Of a DNA stretch of 64,000 nucleotides, positions 52,346-61,049 are shown one piece after another. A program made the translations under genes and the position numbers. A model generated the notes under the pieces. It did not search any database and was not told the DNA's origin. It saw only the letters and a program-made list of their open reading frames with translations. Positions within the stretch are counted from its first letter, which is position 1, and each line of letters begins with the position of its first letter. Origin of the DNA: Brevibacterium sp. RIT 803 (GTDB lineage Bacteria; Actinomycetota; Actinomycetes; Actinomycetales; Brevibacteriaceae); assembly GCF_016892625.1 (NCBI RefSeq), contig NZ_JAFEMW010000001.1, positions 1,240,001 to 1,304,000 on the forward strand, read 5' to 3'.

Positions 52346-53140
52346 TCACCTCAGGTCTCGCCGAAGGGGAACGAAGATGGCGAGAATCGCCGCGATGACC
52401 GCGTATGCCACGAGGATCGCAGCGCCGAGCACAGGTGAGACCATCGTCGCAGGCGTCAGCGCTGTCTGGCTCGCGATCGCGCCGGTGAGGAAGTCGAAAC
52501 TCGTCAGCGATGCCGTCGCGCCGCCCGGCAGGAACGGGTAGATCGCATTGACGCCGGGAACCATCATCAGGACGTACTCGACGAACAGGAAGTAGCCGAG
52601 CACGACGCCGATCGCGACGAAGGGTGAACGCACCAACGCGCCGATCCCTACTCCAAGCAGCATGTAGGCGGCAGCGGCGAGGCTGAGCTGTATGAGTGCC
52701 GGTACCAGATTCACCACATTGACGCCCAGCGGTACACCGCGCATCCATGTTGCGACGATCAGGGCGAGGAAGGCCGACAGGGATGCGACCATTCCGTAGA
52801 CAATGCCCAGCGCTGTGTACACGGCGAGCTTGGCTGTGAGTACTCGACCCCGACGAGGAACGACGAGGAACGTCGTGCCGATCGTGCGGTGTCGATACTC
52901 GTTTGTGATCGCGATGGTCCCGATCAGCGCGGGGACGAACAGAAGCACGGTTCCGATGCCGAGCACGAATCCAACGCCTTCGGGGGTGTCGATGTCCGGC
53001 ATGGGAGGCTGGGCGTTCTGCGGTCCGGTGAGCGCAAGGAGAAGCGTCAATCCGCCACCACACGCGAGCGCAACCAGTGTCGACCGCAGTGCTACTCCGG
53101 TGCCGCTCAGTCGCGCGACTTCGCCATAGACGGCATTCAT
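52346..53140 (-). CDS. ABC-2-type transporter permease
   Basis: 264 aa, about six membrane helices, starting cytoplasmic (MNAVYGEVARLSGTG) with LGIVYGMVASLSAFLALIVA and VLGYFLFVEYVLMMVPG. ABC-2 permease of the drug or polyketide exporter type. Its ATG overlaps the ATPase stop (ATGA). Works with the ATPase at 53137 as a plasma-membrane exporter. Confidence 0.85.
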   Translation of the reverse strand: MNAVYGEVARLSGTGVALRSTLVALACGGGLTLLLALTGPQNAQPPMPDIDTPEGVGFVLGIGTVLLFVPALIGTIAITNEYRHRTIGTTFLVVPRRGRVLTAKLAVYTALGIVYGMVASLSAFLALIVATWMRGVPLGVNVVNLVPALIQLSLAAAAYMLLGVGIGALVRSPFVAIGVVLGYFLFVEYVLMMVPGVNAIYPFLPGGATASLTSFDFLTGAIASQTALTPATMVSPVLGAAILVAYAVIAAILAIFVPLRRDLR

Positions 53141-53853
53141 AGGAGGGGTTCTTTCTGCGTGAGGCGCAGGAAGGCTTCTTCGAGGGGAGCATCTTGCGCT
53201 ACGAGTCGTTCGAGTGCGCCCGCCCAGACGGTGCGGCCTCGGTCGATGAGGATGACGTCGTCGATCGTGTGCTCAACCTCGTTGAGCACATGGCTGGAGA
53301 GCAGTACGGCGCCGTCAGCATCGGCGAACTCGCGCAGGAATGTGCGGAGCCAGGCGATTCCGCTTGGGTCGAGACCGTTCGACGGCTCATCGAGCACGAG
53401 GATGTCCGGGTCGCCGAGCATCGCGGTGGCCAGCGCGAGGCGCTGGCGCATCCCGGTGGAGAAGGTGCCGATCCGACGATCGGCGTACGACTGCGCCCCC
53501 ACGAGGGATAACACGGTGTCGACCCGCGACCGGTCCATTCCTCCGAGTGCCGCGTACGTGTGAAGGTGAGCGCGTGCCGTCATGCGTGGATGCGCTGAGG
53601 CAATGTCCAGGACCGCGCCCACGGTCTTTGCGGGCGCAGGCAGGTGGGCATACGGAAGGCCAGCAATGTGAGCCTCACCGCTGTCGGAGCGAACTAGGCC
53701 GAGTAGTGCGCGCATGAGCGTCGATTTCCCTGCCCCATTGGGCCCGAGGAACCCGACGACGCGCCCGTACTCGACCTTCAAGGTGACATCTTCGAGCGCA
53801 ACGACTGCCCCGAACCGTTTTGAGAGCGCCTCTACCTCGATCGCAGCGTTCAA
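53137..53853 (-). CDS. ABC transporter ATP-binding protein
   Basis: 238 aa from TTG 53853, which overlaps the TGA of the upstream gene (TTGA) and is where the homology begins (AIEVEALSKRFGAVVALEDV). The open frame upstream to 54081 is antiphase to the preceding gene. Walker A GFLGPNGAGKSTLMRALLG, signature FSTGMRQRLALA, Walker B DILVLDEPSNGLDP, His-loop LLSSHVLNE. Energises export with the coupled permease; CcmA/DrrA-like. Confidence 0.92.
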   Translation of the reverse strand: MNAAIEVEALSKRFGAVVALEDVTLKVEYGRVVGFLGPNGAGKSTLMRALLGLVRSDSGEAHIAGLPYAHLPAPAKTVGAVLDIASAHPRMTARAHLHTYAALGGMDRSRVDTVLSLVGAQSYADRRIGTFSTGMRQRLALATAMLGDPDILVLDEPSNGLDPSGIAWLRTFLREFADADGAVLLSSHVLNEVEHTIDDVILIDRGRTVWAGALERLVAQDAPLEEAFLRLTQKEPLL

Positions 53854-54209
53854 GAGTGCACGTCCGATCGGAGGTCTGCCGCGATCGACTCTGCAGCATC
53901 GGTGCTCAGGAGGACCTCGTCGAACCCGACGGCGGCCCGGTCGACGGCGATCCGCAGCAGCGGGTGACCGCGCTTCATCGAGACTAGGCGCCGCACTCCC
54001 GAAGGGTGTCTGAACGTGCCCAGCTTGCGGTAGCCAGAGATGACGAGACCGGATTTCATCCCGAGGATCTCGGAAGTCCATCCCGGCTCGCTCGTTACAC
54101 CACGGATCGCCGCCCTCGAAATTGACAGCTTCGGCAAGCCCGTCATCGTCGCCTCCCAGCCAGGAAACTGCACGTGCACTCCCGTTTGGTCGTACGTGAT
54201 GTTCGTCAT
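53850..54209 (-). CDS. hypothetical protein, possible PH-like domain
   Basis: 119 aa from ATG 54209, preceded by AGGAGAG (an in-frame ATG at 54257 overlaps the operator). Mostly beta-strand pattern, ending in ALDxDVLLSTDAAESIA-like helix (FDEVLLSTDAAESIAADL), which recalls small bacterial PH-like domains. First gene of the ABC operon, coupled by TTGA to the ATPase. Function not known. Confidence 0.65.
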   Translation of the reverse strand: MTNITYDQTGVHVQFPGWEATMTGLPKLSISRAAIRGVTSEPGWTSEILGMKSGLVISGYRKLGTFRHPSGVRRLVSMKRGHPLLRIAVDRAAVGFDEVLLSTDAAESIAADLRSDVHS

Positions 54210-54250
54210 CGTTCTCTCCTGATCGCTAGAATAGAATCGTAACGAGAACA

Positions 54251-54265
54251 TTATCATAATGATAA
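54251..54265. promoter_or_regulatory. 15-bp palindromic operator
   Basis: TTATCAT-A-ATGATAA, a perfect inverted repeat with one central base, lies between the ABC operon (minus) and the HTH regulator (plus, GTG 54281). It lies where the regulator would control both directions. Confidence 0.7.
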
Positions 54266-54280
54266 CAGTGAGGAGTCAAG

Positions 54281-54808
54281 GTGCCGGACAAGACTGCTCT
54301 GGCAGAGGTCGTGCTGCACCCCGTGCGATTACGGATCATCCAGCAGCTGGGTGGTCGCAACCGCACGACGGCACAGTTGCGCGAGGCGCTCCCGGATATC
54401 CCGCAGGCCACGCTCTATCGACATGTAGCGGCCCTCCTCGATGCCGAGGTTGTCGCCGTGGTCGATGAGCGCAGATCTCGTGGCGCGATCGAGCGAACCT
54501 TGGCGCTAGGGGACCGGATGGCAGCGATTGACCACGCCGAGCTTTCTGCGATGAGCAGCGCGCAGCTAAACACAGCCTTCCTGACTTTCTTGGGAGACGT
54601 CACGGGTGACTTCGATCGTTTCCTCAGCGCGGGTTCTCCCGAAGCCCGTGAGCTGGTCGGTTTCGCGCGAACGCCCTTGTACGTGAACAGGGAGGATCTC
54701 GCCACGATCCAGTCCAACCTCGCCGAGCTACTGGCCCCTTACCTGACGGAACGGGAGGACGGTCAGCAACGCGTCAACCTCGCCACGATCCTCCTTCCGG
54801 ACCCGTGA
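54281..54808 (+). CDS. ArsR/PadR-like HTH regulator
   Basis: 175 aa from GTG 54281. N-terminal winged helix VLHPVRLRIIQQLGGRNRTT and LPDIPQATLYRHVAALLDAE, as in HTH_20/ArsR-type repressors, with a helical C-terminal ligand part. Divergent from the ABC operon with the palindrome between them, so a likely local repressor of the exporter. Confidence 0.85.
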   Translation: MPDKTALAEVVLHPVRLRIIQQLGGRNRTTAQLREALPDIPQATLYRHVAALLDAEVVAVVDERRSRGAIERTLALGDRMAAIDHAELSAMSSAQLNTAFLTFLGDVTGDFDRFLSAGSPEARELVGFARTPLYVNREDLATIQSNLAELLAPYLTEREDGQQRVNLATILLPDP

Positions 54809-54846
54809 ACGCGTAAAGAGAACGACGGCAACGCAAAGGAGACAAG

Positions 54847-55512
54847 ATGCCAACGACGAAGCACATCCTTGTGTACTCGGACTCGCTGACCTGGGGCATA
54901 GTCCCGACGACTCGGCAGCGACTTCCCTTCGAAGAGCGCTGGCCCGGAGTCCTGCACGCCGCGCTCAACGCGGGAAGGGACGGTCGCATCCGGCTGACGG
55001 AGGATTGTCTCAACGGGCGTCGCACCGCCTTCGACGACCCATACAAACCTGGGCGGAACGCCCTCAGCGGCATCCAACAGGTCATAGAAGCGCAATCCCC
55101 GCTCGACCTCGTGATTCTCCTACTCGGCACGAACGACTTCCAATCCATGCACCAGCACAAACCCTGGCACTCCGCGATGGGCATCGCAGCGCTCATCAAC
55201 GCGATCAGGACAGCGCCGATCGAGCCCGGGATGCCTACCCCGCCGATTCTCGTCATCGCGCCCCCGCAGCTTGACAACCCTCGAGGACCGATCGGCCCGA
55301 AGTTCGCGGGCGGGGATATCGCCGCACAGGGTCTCGCGCAGGCAATTCGACAGGTCAGCGAAGACACCGACTGCGTCTTTTTCGACTCGAACACGATCAC
55401 CACCAGCAGCAAGCACGACGGCGTGCATCTCGACGCCGACCAGCACCACGCCCTGGGTGTCGCACTCGCGCCGGTCGTCGCGGACCTGATGGTAGATCGC
55501 GATGCTGGCTGA
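54847..55512 (+). CDS. SGNH/GDSL-family esterase
   Basis: 221 aa. Catalytic Ser13 in YSDSLTWG (block I), Asn in LGTND (94-97), and Asp191/His194 in HDGVHL, the complete SGNH set. Close in layout to the mycobacterial acyltransferase/arylesterase MsAcT: SLTWG motif, LDLVI(L)LLGTND, about 215 aa. No signal peptide, thus cytoplasmic. It lies 38 nt after the regulator and is probably on its transcript; would cleave or transfer ester groups. Confidence 0.88.
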   Translation: MPTTKHILVYSDSLTWGIVPTTRQRLPFEERWPGVLHAALNAGRDGRIRLTEDCLNGRRTAFDDPYKPGRNALSGIQQVIEAQSPLDLVILLLGTNDFQSMHQHKPWHSAMGIAALINAIRTAPIEPGMPTPPILVIAPPQLDNPRGPIGPKFAGGDIAAQGLAQAIRQVSEDTDCVFFDSNTITTSSKHDGVHLDADQHHALGVALAPVVADLMVDRDAG

Positions 55513-55584
55513 AGCTCCACAGTCAAACAATGCGGGTCTTCCGGCCCCTTCTGAGGCGATCAGAGCGTAGTTCCTTACTTTTAC

Positions 55585-55905
55585 CTACTGGGCGCTGCCT
55601 GGTTGGTCACATGCAGGAAGACTGTCGGCTACTTTTGCTGAGATAGGACGGTGCGCTGCCCAGACCCTCTCTATATCAACTTGGCGTAGCGCATCTCGCA
55701 TCGCTCGTAGCGCGTTGTCCGAGTGTCGCAACGTTTTCTGGGTACCTAGTCGAAAGAGGTGCGAAAAATGGTCGTCGTCATTGTCTAGTCCCAAGTGCCT
55801 GCGCAGAGCTGTGGCTCGGGTGCGGTTAACGTTTGATTTGTCGGCCAGGTCATATTTTCCCATGTAGAACTTTATCTCCAAGTGGACTTCACGGATGCCG
55901 GCGGC
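55585..55905 (-). pseudogene. Truncated unknown gene, 3' part
   Basis: A minus-strand frame open from ~55935 to a stop at 55585 encodes EAAGIREVHLEIKFYMGKYD and later VNRTRATALRRHLGLDNDDD, which reads like genuine protein. No start with a ribosome site is visible and the frame begins directly at the broken IS3 orfB, so it looks like the 3' remnant of a gene cut by the insertion. Family not recognised. Confidence 0.45.
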
Positions 55906-55942
55906 TTCGGCTTCAGGGTCATTGGTCGTGTGTAGCGCAGTG

Positions 55943-56310
55943 CCCTATAGGTCTTTGTGCTCGTCGAGGAAAGCGACGATCACTTCCGTAGGCGGTCGAA
56001 CTCCGCCTTGCCGAAGTACGCGGTCGCTGACCGGAGGATCTCGTTCGTCTTCTTCAGCCCCCGATTCTCAGCCTCCAGTTGCCGGATCCGAGCTGTGGAG
56101 TCGATCGGCGTCGTGGGCAGATCGTCATCTTCAGCGCGCTTGACCCACGTCTGGAGAGCTTCCTTGTGGACACCGGTCTGTTCAGCGATCCGAGCGATCG
56201 CGCCGTTGCGCATCGCAGGGTCTCGGCGAGCTTCCACCGCCAACCGTGTGGTACGCGCGTGGAGCTCGGTAGGATCCTTCGGGTTCGGTAAAAGGGCCGT
56301 CCTTCCGGAT
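55943..56310 (-). pseudogene. IS3-family insertion sequence remnant
   Basis: Minus-strand orfA encodes RNGAIARIAEQTGVHKEALQ and the leucine-zipper part RQLEAENRGLKKTNEILRSA, ending at 55980. In the -1 frame orfB begins VIVAFLDEHKDL and stops at once (TAG ~55943), so the catalytic part is gone. A candidate IS end lies near 56310-56330. Confidence 0.8.
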
Positions 56311-56330
56311 ATCTGTCACACCCTCAATCA

Positions 56331-56841
56331 AACTAAGGACGGTTCAATCTGTGGCTACTTGTTTCCCTTTGTCAAAGACATTCTTGTCTCCAGTAGCGAG
56401 CAGCGCTGCTTCGAGGAGCATTTCGAAACAATGCTTAAGATGGATCAAGACTGTGGTCACTCTTCCATTGTTTTCCAGTGCGTTGAACGCTGTGACGCCA
56501 GTGCGCAGCGAGGAGATGGCTTTCGCCCTCAGTGTGCGAACGTCGTATGACTTTCATGGCATGATTACAGGTTAAATGAGATCGGATGCACTTCCACCGC
56601 CTGTGAGCCCTGATGTTGGCAGGCAGAGGTCAGACATTGAGATCGCTGACGAGCGTGGACCTGGTCAATCCAAGCTCCCTTGACAGTAGGCGGATCCTGC
56701 TCGTCGTCGAACACTCGTAGGTGATACGACTTTACCCGAGCGACTTGACCGCAAAGCGGGCGCTCACTCCTTTACGCAATGTTGCACCGCGATAGCTCAT
56801 CTTTAGGCTTTCATCCACTCTGTGGTAGGTACTGGAAGAAA
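56331..56841. other. 511-bp AT-richer region, no supported gene
   Basis: Lower GC than the surroundings. A plus-strand open frame to 56550 and a smaller one at 56351-56575 have no recognisable product and no ribosome site. Probably degenerate DNA next to the E2 right end. Confidence 0.45.
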
Positions 56842-56914
56842 ATGACAACTTAGTGAGACGAAAGTGGTCTCCTCAAGTTGTCATGTCCAAGGTCACCTCG
56901 GTGAGCTTCTGACA
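56842..56914 (-). repeat. E2 right-end repeats (putative TnsB sites)
   Basis: On the minus strand TGTCAGAAGCTCACC (56914-56900) resembles the E1 repeats TGTCAGTAGTCTCACC. Further in, ATGACAACTT (56842) and AAGTTGTCAT (56875) with GAGAC/GTCTC inside form an imperfect 43-nt inverted repeat. The layout suits an array of transposase sites at this end. Confidence 0.55.
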
Positions 56915-57017
56915 AGAGTAACGAGATCCTACACTTTCTGCTGCTCTTCGACCGGGCCCTCGACGTTCTTCGAAGCGAGCTGATCCACCATCGGCGCAGA
57001 GTACTTGTCGCCGGCTT

Positions 57018-57063
57018 CATACAGGGAGTACGTCTGGGTCACATACAGGGAGTACGCCTGGGT
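57018..57063. repeat. 24-bp tandem duplication
   Basis: CATACAGGGAGTACGTCTGG at 57018 recurs at 57042 with one change, period 24 bp, 85 nt to the right of the E2 end and 86 nt before the UvrA-like start. It keeps frame on the minus strand but no gene there is convincing. Confidence 0.75.
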
Positions 57064-57148
57064 CTCTCCGACTGCAGTCGGCATGAGGCCCATGCTGATC
57101 TCATCGCGATCTCCACCCGCGCGACAGCTATGCGGCGACAATGGGGGC

Positions 57149-59638
57149 ATGAGCAATCACCAGATGATCGAGATCCGAGGCGCCCGCGTGCACAACCTGG
57201 CGAACATCGATGTCGACGTCCCATTGGGTCGGCTGGTCGGCATCGCCGGTGTCTCCGGTTCGGGCAAATCGTCCCTGGCCATGGGAGTCCTGTACGCGGA
57301 AGGCTCTCGACGCTACATCGAAGCGCTGTCCACGTACACACGCCGCAGGATGAGCCAAGCGCCGCGTGCCGACGTCGACCGGGTCAGTCACGTGCCTGCC
57401 GCTCTGGCTCTGCGACAGCGCCCTGGCATCCCCGGCGTCAGATCGACCTTCGGCACGTCCACCGAACTGCTCAACGTCGTCCGGCTCATGTTCTCGCGCC
57501 TGGCATCACACGTCTGCCCGAACGGCCACCGACAGGAACCGACGCTCAATGTCGCGGCAGAGGAGACCTTCGCGTGCCTGAGCTGCGGAGCGAACGTTCA
57601 CGCTCCAGGAGCAGAGGAGCTGGCCTTCAATTCGGTGGGAGCCTGCCCATCATGTGAAGGGACGGGCATTGTGCGCAAGGTCGACGATGCCTCCCTGATC
57701 CGTGACGAAGACATGAGCATCGACGATGGAACGGTGATTCCGTGGCAGATGTTCGGCTTCAACGTCCAACCGCAGATCGCGCGCGAATTCGGCGTCCGCA
57801 CCGACATCCCCTGGAAGGAGCTGAGCTCCGAGGAGAAGGACATCATCTTCGATGGCCCGGAAGAGAAGAAGCACATCGCCGTGACCTCGAAGAAGGGTCT
57901 GCACGAGCTCGACTTCACCTTCCGCAATGCGCGACTGACCGTGAGCGAGGAGCTCAAACGCGCGACCGATGAGAAACAACTGTCCCGGGTGAGCCGGTTC
58001 CTCACCGAACACACCTGCACCACGTGCCACGGCACCCGACTCGCACCTGAAGCGCTGCTGCCGAAGATCGGCGATCTCAATCTCGCCGATGTCACCGCCA
58101 TGACCCTGAGTGAACTCGCCGATTGGGCCGAGGCGGTGGCCGACACCGTGCCGAAGACGATGCGCTCCATATCCGAGGCACTGACCAGCACGCTCGAGCA
58201 CATGTCGAAGCGACTGCTCGACCTCGGCCTGAACTATCTTTCGCTCGATCGTGCCGGATCAACACTCTCCACCGGCGAGCGCCAACGTGTGCAGCTGGCT
58301 CGAGCCGTACGAAACGAGACCACCGGGGTCCTCTATGTCCTCGACGAACCCTCGATCGGCCTCCACCCATCGAACATCCGCGGACTCCAAGGGGTCATCT
58401 CCGACCTGCTCGAGGAAGGCAACTCCGTTGTCATGGTCGACCATGACCCTCTCGTGCTGCGTGAATGCGACCATCTCATCGAGATCGGTCCCGGTTCCGG
58501 CAACGACGGCGGGACGGTCGTCGCCACCGGAACGGTGGACAGCCTCGGCGACAACCCGGACTCTCTCATCGGCGGGTTCCTCACCGGAAGAGAGGACAGC
58601 CTTGTCCGCACTTCTGCGGCGCCCGATCAGGTCTTCGACAACGGGACGATCAGTCTGCGCACCTCTCCCATCCACACCGTGCATGCCCTCGACGTCACGA
58701 TCCCTCGGGGACGGATCACCGCTGTCACCGGAGTGTCCGGATCCGGGAAGAGCACGCTGGTTCTCGACAGCCTCATTCCCGCACTCCGCGCACCGGATCA
58801 AGCCCGTCTGCCCTCGCACGTCACCTCGATCGAGGGTGCCGGAATCGAGAAGGCCAGCGTCGTCGACGCCACCCCGATCGGGGTCAATGTCCGCTCGACC
58901 GTCGCCACATACTCGGGCATCCTCGATGAGCTCCGGCGCGCCTACGCCAAACTCGACTCGGCGAAGGCCGTCGGCCTGAGCGCCCGGGACTTCTCCTACA
59001 ACACCGGTTCTCTGCGGTGCCCACGCTGCGAGGGGACGGGAGAGATCACACTCGACGTGCAGTTCCTCCCCGACGTCGACATCGCCTGCCCCGACTGCGA
59101 GGGCCGTCGCTACGGCCCCGACGCCGAGGTTCATCGCCGTCCCGGTACTGACGGTGAGATTTCGCTGCCCGAGCTGATGGCGATGACCGTCACCGAGGCT
59201 GCCGGGCACGTTGCCGATCTGAGGAAGGTCAGCACACGGTTGCAGGCACTGCAGGAGGTGGGACTGGGATATCTCACCCTCGGCGAGGCGACTCCGGCCC
59301 TGTCCGGCGGTGAAGCGCAGCGTCTGCGTCTCGTCTCAGAACTCGATCGGACGCAGACTGGCACCCTGTTCGTGTTCGACGAGCCCACCATCGGGCTCCA
59401 TCCATTGGACGTACGGCTGCTCATCGGCGTCCTGCAGCGACTCGTCGATCAGGGAGGCACCGTCGTCGTCATCGAACATGACCTCGATGTCATCGCCAAC
59501 TCCGACCATGTCATCGACATGGGCCCGGGTGGCGGAGTGGACGGCGGTCGCATCGTGGTCGCCGGCGCTCCGCACCAGGTTGCCGATGACAAGGACAGCG
59601 TCACGGGACGATATCTGGCGAAGGAGTCGTCCCTTTGA
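57149..59638 (+). CDS. UvrA-like ABC ATPase
   Basis: 829 aa from ATG 57149 (the in-frame GTG further up gives an extension not seen in the family). Two ABC modules: Walker A GVSGSGKSSLAMG and GVSGSGKSTLVLD, signatures LSTGERQRVQLARAV and LSGGEAQRLRLVSEL, Walker B LYVLDEPSIGLHP and LFVFDEPTIGLHP. Zinc-binding CPNGH/CLSCG, CPSCEGTG and CPRCEGTG...CPDCEG sets are present. It is ~120 residues shorter than repair UvrA, like UvrA2/DrrC proteins that give tolerance to DNA-binding drugs. Lies just outside the right end of the transposon block; a role in antibiotic or damage resistance is likely. Confidence 0.9.
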   Translation: MSNHQMIEIRGARVHNLANIDVDVPLGRLVGIAGVSGSGKSSLAMGVLYAEGSRRYIEALSTYTRRRMSQAPRADVDRVSHVPAALALRQRPGIPGVRSTFGTSTELLNVVRLMFSRLASHVCPNGHRQEPTLNVAAEETFACLSCGANVHAPGAEELAFNSVGACPSCEGTGIVRKVDDASLIRDEDMSIDDGTVIPWQMFGFNVQPQIAREFGVRTDIPWKELSSEEKDIIFDGPEEKKHIAVTSKKGLHELDFTFRNARLTVSEELKRATDEKQLSRVSRFLTEHTCTTCHGTRLAPEALLPKIGDLNLADVTAMTLSELADWAEAVADTVPKTMRSISEALTSTLEHMSKRLLDLGLNYLSLDRAGSTLSTGERQRVQLARAVRNETTGVLYVLDEPSIGLHPSNIRGLQGVISDLLEEGNSVVMVDHDPLVLRECDHLIEIGPGSGNDGGTVVATGTVDSLGDNPDSLIGGFLTGREDSLVRTSAAPDQVFDNGTISLRTSPIHTVHALDVTIPRGRITAVTGVSGSGKSTLVLDSLIPALRAPDQARLPSHVTSIEGAGIEKASVVDATPIGVNVRSTVATYSGILDELRRAYAKLDSAKAVGLSARDFSYNTGSLRCPRCEGTGEITLDVQFLPDVDIACPDCEGRRYGPDAEVHRRPGTDGEISLPELMAMTVTEAAGHVADLRKVSTRLQALQEVGLGYLTLGEATPALSGGEAQRLRLVSELDRTQTGTLFVFDEPTIGLHPLDVRLLIGVLQRLVDQGGTVVVIEHDLDVIANSDHVIDMGPGGGVDGGRIVVAGAPHQVADDKDSVTGRYLAKESSL

Positions 59639-59653
59639 CCAGCATTCGACGGG

Positions 59654-59696
59654 TGAGCTGGCAACAGTCTCCGAGGCGAAGACCACTGCCAGCTCA
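59654..59696. terminator. Hairpin between convergent genes
   Basis: TGAGCTGGCA and TGCCAGCTCA form a perfect 10-bp stem with a 23-nt loop between the UvrA-like gene and the convergent lactate dehydrogenase gene. Confidence 0.5.
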
Positions 59697-59704
59697 GACA
59701 GCAG

Positions 59705-60973
59705 TCACACGGACTTCGTATCCGGGTCCGCACCCTCCAACTGACCATCCCGACTGAGCCTGCGCAGCTGGGTCACATGGCTCGGGTTGAGCTCGGCGAT
59801 GTTTGATACCTGAAGGAGCTTCATCGTCCGCTCAACCTGTTCGCTGAGGATCGCGATCGTGCGATCGACGCCTTCTCTGCCACCGGCCATGAGCCCGTAG
59901 AGGTAGGCCCGGCCGATGAGTGTGAAGTTCGCACCCAAGGCCATTGCTGCGACGATGTCGGCACCATCGCGGATTCCCGTGTCGACGATGATCTCGAGGT
60001 CATTGCCGACTTCCTTCGCCACCGAGGGCAGCAGTTCGAAGGGAACCGGGGCGCGGTCGAGCTGTCGTCCGCCATGGTTCGACAGCACAATGGCGTCGAC
60101 GCCGAGATCGGCAAGCTTCCTGGCATCGGCAACAGTCTGGACGCCCTTGATCGCAAGCTTGCCCGGCCACATCTCTCGGATCGTGGCCAAGTCGTCGTAA
60201 TCGATCGACGGATCCATGGCCGAGTTGAGCAGCTCGCCGACAGTTCCACCAGTCTCGGACAGAGACGCGAACTGCAGCTTCTCCGTGGTCAGGAAGTCCC
60301 ACCACCACCAGGGACGCGGAATCGCATTGAGAACGGTCTTCGGCGAGAGCTGCGGCGGGATGGAGAACCCGTTGCGACTGTCCCTGATCCTGGCACCGGC
60401 GATCGGAGTGTCCACGGTGAAGAACAGCGTGTCATAGCCTGCTGCAGCCGCCCGCTCGACCAGACCGTAGGAGATCTCCCGCTGGCGCATAACGTAGAGC
60501 TGGAACCAGTTGCGCCCATTCGGGTTGACCTTCTTCACGTCCTCGATCGACGTCGTACCCAAGGTGGACAGGGTGAATGGAATGCCTGCTGCACCGGCTG
60601 CAGAGGCACCGGCGGTCTCACCCTCGGTCTGCATCAGCCGAGTGAACCCCGTGGGCGCAATGCCGAAGGGCATCGCCGAACTGCCGCCAAGGATCTGTGT
60701 CGACGTATCGACATGCGAGACATCGTTGAGGATGGAGGGGTGGAACTCGATGTCCTGGAAGGCCTGCACGGAGCGCTCCATCGAGATCTCCCCCTCCGCT
60801 GCGCCGTCTGTGTAGTCGAACGCGGCTGCGGGGGTGCGCCGCTTGGCTATCTGGCGCAGATCCGCGATCGTGAACGCCGACTCAAGCCGGCGTTTCCGGG
60901 AGTCGAGCTCGAACTTCTTGAACTTCATCAGCTCGAAGATCTCGGACGGATTGGGCAGTTGTCTCTTGACCAT
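59705..60973 (-). CDS. lldD: FMN-dependent L-lactate dehydrogenase (alpha-hydroxy-acid oxidase family)
   Basis: About 422 aa from ATG 60973 (a TTG at 61003 would add ten residues). The family signature is [15 protein letters not shown] with the catalytic His and substrate Arg; [11 protein letters not shown] at the start, [18 protein letters not shown] and [20 protein letters not shown] bind FMN. Oxidises L-lactate to pyruvate at the membrane with quinone as acceptor. Follows the lactate permease gene on the same strand; both probably controlled by the FadR-type regulator at 62957. Confidence 0.9.
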   Translation of the reverse strand: MVKRQLPNPSEIFELMKFKKFELDSRKRRLESAFTIADLRQIAKRRTPAAAFDYTDGAAEGEISMERSVQAFQDIEFHPSILNDVSHVDTSTQILGGSSAMPFGIAPTGFTRLMQTEGETAGASAAGAAGIPFTLSTLGTTSIEDVKKVNPNGRNWFQLYVMRQREISYGLVERAAAAGYDTLFFTVDTPIAGARIRDSRNGFSIPPQLSPKTVLNAIPRPWWWWDFLTTEKLQFASLSETGGTVGELLNSAMDPSIDYDDLATIREMWPGKLAIKGVQTVADARKLADLGVDAIVLSNHGGRQLDRAPVPFELLPSVAKEVGNDLEIIVDTGIRDGADIVAAMALGANFTLIGRAYLYGLMAGGREGVDRTIAILSEQVERTMKLLQVSNIAELNPSHVTQLRRLSRDGQLEGADPDTKSV

Positions 60974-60991
60974 TGGCGCAGTCTCTTTCTC

Positions 60992-61040
60992 TTCAGTTCG
61001 CAATCTTCAGTGTTCAGTCTTCAGTATTCAGCTTTCAGTT
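60992..61040. repeat. Heptanucleotide TTCAGTn tandem repeat
   Basis: TTCAG occurs at 61006, 61013, 61020, 61027 and 61034, exactly every 7 bp, and again at 60992 (two units away). It lies in the gap between the lctP stop and the lldD start, just upstream of the lldD ribosome site. Confidence 0.85.
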
Positions 61041-61049
61041 CGCTGGGCC

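Larger units (their letters stand above)
43127..56933. mobile_element. Tn7-like cargo island E2 without transposition genes
   Basis: Starts TGTAGGATCTCG at 43127 and ends with its exact reverse complement CGAGATCCTACA at 56933: 12-bp perfect terminal inverted repeats with TGT/ACA tips. Counting from each tip, base 20 begins a matching sub-terminal motif: TGTCGGAATCTCA at the left end and TGTCAGAAGCTCA at the right end. Only the first ~84 codons of a tnsA remain, just inside the left end. The 13.8 kb cargo holds regulator/effector gene cassettes and IS3 remnants. CTTTC follows the right end. Confidence 0.75.

Noticed and set aside
34783..56933. CRISPR array or Cas genes associated with the Tn7-like element (CAST)
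   Set aside because: No regularly spaced repeats and no Cas-like protein were seen in either unit; the only targeting gene is a long TniQ.
56929..57156. 75-codon minus-strand frame whose stop lies in the E2 right tip
   Set aside because: It could be a gene 3' end cut by the insertion, but it overlaps the UvrA-like start, includes the tandem duplication and matches no family.
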